Below, in pieces: positions 56,711 to 64,000 of a stretch of 64,000 nt of DNA. The position numbers and the translations under genes were made by a program. Numbering within the stretch: position 1 is the stretch's first letter; each line of letters begins with the position of its first letter. Source of the stretch: Methanobacteriota archaeon (GTDB lineage Archaea; Thermoplasmatota; E2; JACPAO01; JAHWKR01); contig JAHWKR010000004.1 of the NCBI GenBank assembly GCA_019347805.1, positions 14,158 to 78,157 on the forward strand. The letters are read 5' to 3'. The notes under the pieces are model-generated. The model made no database searches. It saw nothing but the letters and a program-made list of their open reading frames with translations, and was not told the DNA's origin.

Positions 56711-57652
56711 ATGGACCGGACCCTTACGACCCTCGTCTCCTGCCTTCTCCTCGCGCTCGCCCTTTCCGGCTGTTTCGGCGGCGACGGCGATGACGAGAAG
56801 GACGACGACACGACGACGGGACCCGGCAACGGCACACCGCCGGCCGACAACAACACGACCGTCCCCCCGGAACCGAACCTCCCACCGATCGCGTTCTTCA
56901 ACGTCACCGTCCAGAACGCCACCGAGTCGTCCGAACCATGGATCGTCCGCTCGGGCCAGAACGCCACCTTCGTCTTCGACGCCTCGGCGTCCCGCGACCC
57001 CGACGGCAACATCACGAACTATGTCTGGAAGGTCACCAAGGGCACCCGGGAGTTCACCTCGGCCGATGCGGTCTTCCGCCTCGACGTGGCGAATTTCGGC
57101 GGCACCGACGCCGGCGTCTACGAGGTGACACTGCGCGTCGTGGACGACGACTTCAACATCACCGAGATCCGCGACTTCCTCGTCGTCTCGTACGAGGTGC
57201 AATGGGTCGAGGAACTCACCATCGTCGGTCCCGGCACCTATTCGCGCTCCGACGCGCGCGAGAACGAGGCAGGCAGCGACCTGCAAGGCACCGGCACGAC
57301 CCAAGGGACATGGGCCAAGGAGACGCTCACCGTGACCGGCAACGCCACCAAGATCGAGCTCGACCTCGCCTACACCCCCGGGACGACCGGGAAGCTCGGC
57401 CTCTACCTCTTCAAGCCGGACGACGACCACGAGAGCGCCGAGCCGCTCGCGGAAGCCCAACCCGCCGCCAGCCCGGTCAACCTGTCGGTCGACGAGGTGC
57501 CGACGAGCGGCGGCTACACCATCCGCATCGAACTCGACGGCGACCGCGTCGAAGGCTACACGCTGACCGCCAACGTCATCTATGCGGCCCCGAGCGGCGG
57601 CACGGCGGGCGAGAGCACCGACGAGGAGACGGAAGACGGCGGCGAGGAATAG
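56711..57652 (+). CDS. lipoprotein with PKD-like domain
   Basis: MDRTLTTLVSCLLLALALSGC lipobox; FVFDASASRDPDGNITNYVWKV PKD signature. Confidence 0.82.
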   Translation: MDRTLTTLVSCLLLALALSGCFGGDGDDEKDDDTTTGPGNGTPPADNNTTVPPEPNLPPIAFFNVTVQNATESSEPWIVRSGQNATFVFDASASRDPDGNITNYVWKVTKGTREFTSADAVFRLDVANFGGTDAGVYEVTLRVVDDDFNITEIRDFLVVSYEVQWVEELTIVGPGTYSRSDARENEAGSDLQGTGTTQGTWAKETLTVTGNATKIELDLAYTPGTTGKLGLYLFKPDDDHESAEPLAEAQPAASPVNLSVDEVPTSGGYTIRIELDGDRVEGYTLTANVIYAAPSGGTAGESTDEETEDGGEE

Positions 57653-57655
57653 GCC

Positions 57656-58600
57656 TCAGGTCCGATAGCGCACCCTGTTGCCGCACGTGCAGCGCAAGGT
57701 GTCCTTGCCGAGATGCATCGTCGAGCCGCACCGCTCGCACGGCAACATGTCGGCAAGACGCTCGAGCCATGCCCGCGCCAGCTCCGGTTCGTCCTTGTTG
57801 GCGATGAACCGGTCATAGATCTCCCGCTGCTCCGGGGTCTCGATCCGGGATTCGAGCGCCTTGAGGTCGATGGGACGGCCCGCCTCCTTGCCGCGCTGGA
57901 CCGGCCGGATGCGCATGATGAGGAACGCCAGGAAGGCGCCACCCCCGATGCCGCCGATGTGGGCGATGCGCGCCACCCCCGAACCGAGGCCGCCGACGAA
58001 CTCGAGCGCCACGAGCTCCATCGCCGTGTAGACCAGTGCGGCGATGTAGACCGGGACATTGGGCAGGATGAGGATAAAAAACAGCACCACCTTGTCACGC
58101 GGATAGAGCGTGGCATAGGCCGCGAGCACCGCGAAGACCCCGCCCGAGGCGCCCACCACCGGCCGGAACGCCTCGACGGGCGCCGCCGCGACAAGGACAT
58201 AGAACGTATGCAGGAGCGTCCCGATGATGCCCCCTCCCAGGAAGACGAGAAGCAGACGGCCGCGGCCGATGCGCTCCTCGAGACCCATCCCCATGAAGAC
58301 GAAGATGACGACGTTCATGACGATGTGGACCGCATCGGCATGCAGGAACATGGTGGTGACGAGGGTCGGCCAGTGCAGGAAGGCAGACGGGGCGATGTAG
58401 GCCGGGCGCCAGGCGAGCGACTCGACGAGCGACGAACCGACCAGCGACAAGGCGAGACCGGGGCTCGTCACGACCCCCAACATGAAGACGCCGAACATGG
58501 CGACGATGAGCGATTGCACCATCGACCAGCCACGGAACCATCCGAAGCCGACCACAGCGATCATGAGACCTGCCGCCGTGAGGCCTACCCAGTCGACCAT
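57656..58600 (-). CDS. rhomboid-family intramembrane protease with C-terminal zinc ribbon
   Basis: MFLHADAVHIVMNVVIFVFMG, VVGASGGVFAVLAAYA (GxSG), ARIAHIGGIGGGAFLAF; C-terminal CERCGSTMHLGKDTLRCTCG. Confidence 0.93.
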   Translation of the reverse strand: MVDWVGLTAAGLMIAVVGFGWFRGWSMVQSLIVAMFGVFMLGVVTSPGLALSLVGSSLVESLAWRPAYIAPSAFLHWPTLVTTMFLHADAVHIVMNVVIFVFMGMGLEERIGRGRLLLVFLGGGIIGTLLHTFYVLVAAAPVEAFRPVVGASGGVFAVLAAYATLYPRDKVVLFFILILPNVPVYIAALVYTAMELVALEFVGGLGSGVARIAHIGGIGGGAFLAFLIMRIRPVQRGKEAGRPIDLKALESRIETPEQREIYDRFIANKDEPELARAWLERLADMLPCERCGSTMHLGKDTLRCTCGNRVRYRT

Positions 58601-58624
58601 TGCGGACGGGGGGACGGAGCCGGG

Positions 58625-61060
58625 TCATAAGAAGGGACCGGAGCGGGTCCTTCCCAGGAGGACAAGGAGTCCCAGGAGCGAGACGAGGAACGGGAACGGG
58701 ACGGCGGGTGTGGTGGCGGTGGTGTCCCGGGTCGGGTCGATGAAGTCGCGGTCGATCACAAGCGGCGGGACGTCCGCGGCATCGAGGTCCGCTGCCAGGA
58801 CGTCACGATAATAGGCCGCGACCGTCGGGTGTTCGATGAAGAGCGTCACCTCGCGGTTCATGGTCTGCGACGCCAGGTTGCCGTTCGCCGAACCGACCAC
58901 CGCCAGGTTGCGGCCGCCCGCGACCGGGTCGACCAGCCAACCCTTGTTGTGCAACACACCGCCCGGCCCGGAACCGAGCCGCACCGGAACCGCGTACGGG
59001 TCATGATCCAGTTCTGCTGCGCGTCGGGAGAGCACCGCCGCGGTCTCGTCGTTCCCTGCCGTCTGCACGTCACCGTCCTCGAAATCGCCAGACAGGACGC
59101 CGCGGACCTTGACACCCTGTTCCATCTGTTCCAAGAGCACAAGGACGAGCGGCGAGAGCTGATCATAGCCCGGCCGCCGCCACGCGAACGGCAGGTTGAG
59201 CTGCTGGGTCCACACCTCTTCTTTCGCAGCACCGAGCGCGCTCACCAAGGGACTCGAACGCGGGTCACCGAGATGGTCGGGTGCGACGACCGGCATGACG
59301 CGCACCGGGCCGTCGATGACCAAGGTCTCCAGGCGTTCCTCCGCTGGAGGGGGGACCGGTGCCCAGACCGGGTCGCGCACATCCGGGTCGAGGTCTTCGC
59401 CGATGAGGGGCCGACTGTCGACCGGATGCGTGGCGTCGGCGACGAAGAGACCGGTCATCCAGGTGGCGACCTCTTCGTCGTGGACGGCGACACCCCAACC
59501 GCGGTTGCCGGAGACGCCGTCCGGTGGCCAGCCATGCAGGTTGGCGTTCTCCGAAAGGACCACCGTCCATGCTCCGTCGACGACGAGATACTTGGCATGG
59601 TCATGGTCGAAACGCAGCCGCTCGAGCGTGCGCACTTCGACGCCTGCGGAGCGGAGCCTGTCCACGGCCCACGCCGTCTGCTCAAGTTTGTCAGCGCTCG
59701 CGGCGACCGGCCGTCCCTGCAGGAGCACCCGCACCGTGACGTTGCGCTCCGCCGCCGCGACCAAGGCCTCCACGGCTTCCAGAAGCGTGAGATCGTAGAG
59801 GTTGACATCGATCGTCGACGTGGCGCCGTCGATGCGCAAGAGCACCTCCTCGAGACAGCGGTCCGGACACACGAACGCGCGCACGGGGCCTTGGGCGTCG
59901 AACCAACGCGTCGGCCGGTCTTCCTGGTATTGCCGCAGGATGCGCGGCGCGAGCCAATCCTCGGCCCGGTCGGTGTCGACGAATGTGTCGCCCGACGCCA
60001 GTCGTGACAAGAGCCGTCCTTCCAGGCGGTTCTTCTCGGCCGCCGGGCCCGACCACCCCGGGCCGAGCGCGTCACCATAATGGAACGCATCGACAAGGAC
60101 ATCGCCGTAATGCAGCGTCAGGTCGTCGCCGCCGTTCGCAAGGGCGAAAGGGCCGGTCTGCCACAACCCTGCGGCGGTCGTCGGATGGTCCCAAGAGAAC
60201 GTGTATGCCGCGCCTGGTGCACCGGCATGTCCCGCATCCGGTGCGGTTCGCAGAAGCACCGAGGCGCCGGGGACTACGGGAACGTCCGGCAATACGAGTT
60301 CGCCTTCACCGTCCGAGACGCGCAGCCCTTCGAGCGACGTGATCTTGGCATCGGGCGCGACCCACAAGACGACCGCTTCCGCCCCGTCCGGATGCAGGTC
60401 GGGGCCGACACGCACGAAAAGCACGTCCCCCGGGGCGACCGGCCGCGCGACGGAACGCGCCACCTCGCCACCCTCCGGCGGAAGCGACACCCACGCATAG
60501 CCCGGCGGCGCGGGATGGCCGTCACGGTCGACCCCGAGCGGTGCCGTGGTGCGGATGCGCCCCGATGCCTCGATGGCCGCCCAGCCCGCACCCGGCTCGA
60601 CCCAGGTCCCCATGCCACCCTCGTTCTCAGTCCAGACGATCGCACCGTACGACCGGACCGGGCCGGTGCCGTCCGGACCGCGCAGACGCAACTGGACCGT
60701 GCCCTGCTCTCCCACTTCTTTTCCATCCGCCGTGCGGAGCGGTATGATCCTTCGTCCTTGGTCGTCCTGTTCGAAGATGGTGAGCGGCACATAGCGCGTC
60801 GGCGACGCCCACGCGGAACCGTTCCACAGACGGGTCACCGCCGTATCGGTGTCGCCGACCCAGAGGCGCACCTCGTGTCCGTCCAGGCATGTGGGTATCG
60901 TCAACCGAAGGGCGAACGGCACGCCTCCACCATCCGCCATCTCCGGTGCCTCGACCACGAAGGCGTCCGCGCATGACGCCTCGGCGTAAGCGGCCGGCCA
61001 CGCTGCGAACAGCAGGACGACAAGGAGGAACGAACGGACCAGGACGTGCCGGTGCGCCAC
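58625..61060 (-). CDS. secreted phospholipase D-like protein with lamin-tail-like N-terminal domain
   Basis: HKD motifs HDHAKYLVVDGAWTVVLSENAN and LHNKGWLVDPVAGGRNLAVVGSANGN; signal peptide. Confidence 0.88.
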   Translation of the reverse strand: MAHRHVLVRSFLLVVLLFAAWPAAYAEASCADAFVVEAPEMADGGGVPFALRLTIPTCLDGHEVRLWVGDTDTAVTRLWNGSAWASPTRYVPLTIFEQDDQGRRIIPLRTADGKEVGEQGTVQLRLRGPDGTGPVRSYGAIVWTENEGGMGTWVEPGAGWAAIEASGRIRTTAPLGVDRDGHPAPPGYAWVSLPPEGGEVARSVARPVAPGDVLFVRVGPDLHPDGAEAVVLWVAPDAKITSLEGLRVSDGEGELVLPDVPVVPGASVLLRTAPDAGHAGAPGAAYTFSWDHPTTAAGLWQTGPFALANGGDDLTLHYGDVLVDAFHYGDALGPGWSGPAAEKNRLEGRLLSRLASGDTFVDTDRAEDWLAPRILRQYQEDRPTRWFDAQGPVRAFVCPDRCLEEVLLRIDGATSTIDVNLYDLTLLEAVEALVAAAERNVTVRVLLQGRPVAASADKLEQTAWAVDRLRSAGVEVRTLERLRFDHDHAKYLVVDGAWTVVLSENANLHGWPPDGVSGNRGWGVAVHDEEVATWMTGLFVADATHPVDSRPLIGEDLDPDVRDPVWAPVPPPAEERLETLVIDGPVRVMPVVAPDHLGDPRSSPLVSALGAAKEEVWTQQLNLPFAWRRPGYDQLSPLVLVLLEQMEQGVKVRGVLSGDFEDGDVQTAGNDETAAVLSRRAAELDHDPYAVPVRLGSGPGGVLHNKGWLVDPVAGGRNLAVVGSANGNLASQTMNREVTLFIEHPTVAAYYRDVLAADLDAADVPPLVIDRDFIDPTRDTTATTPAVPFPFLVSLLGLLVLLGRTRSGPFL

Positions 61061-61114
61061 GACGGAAAGTCGGACGGGGGGCTTTTAAACGACCCGTTCT
61101 TGGCCGCCTCCCGA

Positions 61115-61189
61115 GGGCACGTAGCCTAGCCCGGATATGGCGTGGGCCTCCTAAGCCCAAGATCGGGGGTTCGAATCCCCCCGTGCCCG
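61115..61189 (+). tRNA. tRNA-Arg(CCT)
   Basis: Cloverleaf: acceptor GGGCACG/CGTGCCC, anticodon arm TGGGC-CTCCTAA-GCCCA (CCT), T arm CGGGGGTTCGAATCCCCC; no encoded CCA. Confidence 0.92.
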
Positions 61190-61313
61190 TTTCGCTCCTC
61201 GCGTCGCTCGCGGTCCCGGTGGGAGACCGTCGCTGGCGCTCCGGAACCCCCCGTGCCCGTTTCGTTCCTCGCGTCGCTCACGGTCACGGTGGGAGACCGT
61301 CGCTCGCGCTCTG
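61173..61313 (+). repeat. two-copy ~70-bp tandem repeat containing the tRNA-Arg 3' end
   Basis: gaa(t)ccccccgtgcccgtttcg[c/t]tcctcgcgtcgctc[g/a]cggtc[c/a]cggtgggagaccgtcgct[g/c]gcgctc[c/t]g at 61173 and 61244. Confidence 0.92.
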
Positions 61314-61424
61314 GAATCCGTTCTCTCCCTTCGATCCCGTCCCTCTTCCTACTGTGTTCCGACCTCGACCCACCTTGTCCTAACCGACAATCGTTTAGAA
61401 GGAACGCCCTATAGGCTCCCCTGA

Positions 61425-62225
61425 ATGGGTCTTCCTCCCTCTTCCCGGCTCCCACGGGTCACCCGGTCGCTCATCGCCGCCATCCTGGTCCTACCTGTGG
61501 CGTTCTCCGGCTGCTTCGGCATCGGCGAGACCGAAGGCGGCCCCGGAGATTGGGGGCGCGAGTTCCTGTCCGACTCCGACTATACACGCCTCATCGTCGA
61601 GATCGACCATGAGCAAGGCGCGGCACCGGCCGACGAGGCGCTCGCGGGCCTGCGCACCAACATCGAATCGTTTTTGCGCAAGCCGGGCGGCGTCGAGATC
61701 CGCACGCCGACAAGCGAGGTGCCGAACAAGGGCCAAGGCGCCAAGTGGAGCTTCGCGCAGATCCGCTCGGCCGAGGATTCCATCCGGGACGAGACCAAAG
61801 ACGGCAAGACCGCCGTCCTCTACATCATGTACGTCAACGGCGGCTCCTCGGAGGATTCCGATTCCGGGCGCGTCCTCGGCGCCGCCTATTCCGGCTCCAG
61901 CATCGTGATGTTCAAGGACAACATCCGCAGCGTGCAGAACCAGTGCTTCAACCTTCTGCCCCTCGGCTGCCCGAGCCCCGGCACCATCGAGAAAGCGGTG
62001 CTCATCCACGAGCTCGGCCACATCCTGGGGCTCGTCAACAACGGCATCCCGATGGTCGAACCCCACGAGGACCCCGACCATTCGCACCACTCCGACAACC
62101 CGGACAGCGTCATGTACTGGAAGGTCGACACCGGGAGCGTCATCGACCTCATCCGGGGCCGTGGTCTCCCGACCGAGTTCGACGCCAACGACAAGGCCGA
62201 CATGCGCGCCGCGGGAGGCAAATGA
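61425..62225 (+). CDS. lipoprotein zincin-like metalloprotease
   Basis: RSLIAAILVLPVAFSGC lipobox; VLIHELGHILGLVNNG (HExxHxxG) followed by EPHEDPDHSHHSDNPDSVMYW. Confidence 0.85.
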   Translation: MGLPPSSRLPRVTRSLIAAILVLPVAFSGCFGIGETEGGPGDWGREFLSDSDYTRLIVEIDHEQGAAPADEALAGLRTNIESFLRKPGGVEIRTPTSEVPNKGQGAKWSFAQIRSAEDSIRDETKDGKTAVLYIMYVNGGSSEDSDSGRVLGAAYSGSSIVMFKDNIRSVQNQCFNLLPLGCPSPGTIEKAVLIHELGHILGLVNNGIPMVEPHEDPDHSHHSDNPDSVMYWKVDTGSVIDLIRGRGLPTEFDANDKADMRAAGGK

Positions 62226-62410
62226 TGCCCGCCGACGGCAAGCTCCTCGAAGACGCCCTGCGGCTCGCGGTGGACAAGAACCTCGCCGACATCCGCACCC
62301 TCCTCGCCTGGGCGGAACGGAGCGACGGGCTCGACGAGAAGCTGCGCCACATCGGCCACGCGCTCGAGCTCCTCGCCGAGGTCAAGGAGAACCTGGAAGC
62401 GTTGCGCTGA
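62222..62410 (+). CDS. small helical protein coupled to the metalloprotease gene
   Basis: ATGATG overlaps the upstream stop; MPADGKLLEDALRLAVDKNLADIRTLLAWAERSDGLDEKLRHIGHALELLAEVKENLEALR. Confidence 0.6.
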   Translation: MMPADGKLLEDALRLAVDKNLADIRTLLAWAERSDGLDEKLRHIGHALELLAEVKENLEALR

Positions 62411-63286
62411 TCAGGGGGCCTCGTCGGGAAGGTCCGACGACGGCACATCGACGTGGAACGAAACGCTCGCGCCACCCTCCGCCACCTCGCCGTCGGCCTC
62501 TTGATGTCGTGGTGGGAACGGGTCGGGCGGAAGGTCGCGGTCGCGGAGCGCGCGCATGCGGATGACCTCGAGCGCGTCCCCCTCAAGCCGATCCTCGATG
62601 ACCTTGAGCATGCCGGAGACATGGCCGTCGCCGACCACGGCGACGACCCGCTCGACCTTCGGTTCGCGCTCGGCGAGCGACAGGATCGCCGTCGCCATGT
62701 GGGCGTCGCGCTCGTCGATGAGCACCCGCTTGAGGGTCGGGAAGCTGTCCCCCATGCGGGCGATGTAGGCGACCGGGTCCGATTCGTATTCCGCGAGCTC
62801 GGTGTCGACCTCGGTCTTGCCGCCGCCCCGCAGGATGGCCCACAAGAAGCGGAACTTCTCACCGAAGCCCATCTCTTTCCAGACACGCCGGACGAGAAGA
62901 CGCGCATCGACATCGATGCAGCCGAGGGGCTTGCCGAGCCTGCGTGCGGCGTCGACCGCGGCGAGCATCTCGCTCCCCGGCGCCACCCCCTCGCCCTCCG
63001 CGAGCTTCTCCTGCGTGCCGGCGAGGAAGCGGTAGACGAACGGCATCTTGCGCTGCGCCTCATGGTGGGCGGCACGGATCTCCTCGGCGCGCGGATCACC
63101 CACCGCCTCCAGGCGTGCCAGATGGCGGCGTTCTTCCAGGCCGCGCAGGCGCACCGGGTCGAGCTCGACGCAGACCACATCGGGATCACGCGAACGGATG
63201 ACTTCCTCGACCATGTCGCCGATGGCGAAGATATGCCCCGTCCCGACAAGCGTCACCTGCACAGGGGCGCGCAACCTGGGTCCCAT
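62411..63286 (-). CDS. TraB-family protein
   Basis: VTLVGTGHIFAIGDMVEEVIRSRDPDVVCVELDPVRLRGL, RVLIDERDAHMATAIL, VVAVVGDGHVSGM. Confidence 0.88.
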   Translation of the reverse strand: MGPRLRAPVQVTLVGTGHIFAIGDMVEEVIRSRDPDVVCVELDPVRLRGLEERRHLARLEAVGDPRAEEIRAAHHEAQRKMPFVYRFLAGTQEKLAEGEGVAPGSEMLAAVDAARRLGKPLGCIDVDARLLVRRVWKEMGFGEKFRFLWAILRGGGKTEVDTELAEYESDPVAYIARMGDSFPTLKRVLIDERDAHMATAILSLAEREPKVERVVAVVGDGHVSGMLKVIEDRLEGDALEVIRMRALRDRDLPPDPFPPRHQEADGEVAEGGASVSFHVDVPSSDLPDEAP

Positions 63287-63312
63287 GATAAAAGGTCGGG
63301 AGGGCCGGCCGT

Positions 63313-63987
63313 CTATGTGGACCCGAGGACATCGAGGTCCTTGGAGAGCCGGTCGGCCAGTTCCGCCTCCTCGCGCTCCTTCGGGCTCATGCGGGCAAGA
63401 AGGATGCGCCGCTCGAGCGCCCGGCGCACCGGCTTGTAGGGGTGGGCGGAGACAAGATGGAAACGCTCCTCCTCGTCCCAGCCGTTGCCGCGCGTCGCGT
63501 GCTCGGGCGGCTCCTCACCGACCACCGGTTTCGTGACGCGGTCCTTCATGGTGCCCTTGCGCACCTTGGCAAGGAAATCGCCATAGCCCCACATGCGGCC
63601 CCAGAAGGTGCGCGAGGCGGTCATGTCACGCACCGCATCGAGCGGCAGTTCGTGGATGAGCCGGTAGCGCCGAACGAAGACACTCAAGAGGTCGTTGTCG
63701 AGGGTGATGCGCACCTCGCGGCGGCGCCGCTCGGCGACCACGACGAGGAACAGGCCGAGGGAAAGCAGGACCACACCCGGCGCGGTGGCAGGGGCCGGGA
63801 GATGGCCGAGGAGCGGCCAGGCGGCGAAGTGAGCGGCAAGGGCGAAACCGGGGACGCCGATGATGGCGAGGAGCCTCAGAAGCGGGTGGTGGCGCAAGGC
63901 AAGGCCGAGCCCGATGCCTGCGACAAGGGCGACCAGGACCGCGGCGACAGCGCCCAAGAGCGGCCGGGTCGACATCCAGCCCTGCAT
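63313..63987 (-). CDS. membrane protein with PH-like cytosolic domain
   Basis: N-terminal TM helices; EVRITLDNDLLSVFVRRYRLIHELPLDAVRDM. Start MQGW or internal MSTRP uncertain; near window edge. Confidence 0.6.
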   Translation of the reverse strand: MQGWMSTRPLLGAVAAVLVALVAGIGLGLALRHHPLLRLLAIIGVPGFALAAHFAAWPLLGHLPAPATAPGVVLLSLGLFLVVVAERRRREVRITLDNDLLSVFVRRYRLIHELPLDAVRDMTASRTFWGRMWGYGDFLAKVRKGTMKDRVTKPVVGEEPPEHATRGNGWDEEERFHLVSAHPYKPVRRALERRILLARMSPKEREEAELADRLSKDLDVLGST

Positions 63988-64000
63988 GAGCGTATCGGCG

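Overview
GC-rich, gene-dense archaeal chromosomal window. The archaeal core markers are RfcS, RpoL, Csl4, Nop5, FlpA/fibrillarin, TruD, a stand-alone Lrp/RAM domain and, by motif and helix pairing, an SRP (7S) RNA. TATA-like boxes and many lipobox proteins suggest a Thermoplasmatota-like euryarchaeon (inference). I list about 55 supported genes, one tRNA-Arg(CCT) and the SRP RNA. No CRISPR array, rRNA operon or prophage was seen. The most unusual signal is a set of reiterated gene tails. Downstream of hxlB there are two extra copies of the last 9 codons (MRKRHATLE*), each differing from the gene only at synonymous sites and each folded into a palindrome over the stop codon. Downstream of rfcS there is a 17-codon diverged copy of the gene tail. 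Downstream of tRNA-Arg(CCT) the tRNA 3' end is repeated in a ~70-bp tandem unit. A G-rich 55-bp repeat begins at the glpK stop codon. These may be scars of repeated integration or allele replacement at gene 3' ends, or an undescribed family of 3'-end elements. Other notable loci: a tandem pair of membrane proteins with b-heme-like histidines and a CxxCH motif lost in one copy; an MFS-rhomboid fusion; a convergent membrane Ser/Thr kinase / wHTH-FHA pair next to a tiny secreted peptide gene; a VapBC-like module with a double palindromic operator; and RGG tails on Csl4 and Nop5. All calls come from reading the sequence and ORF track; no database search was run.
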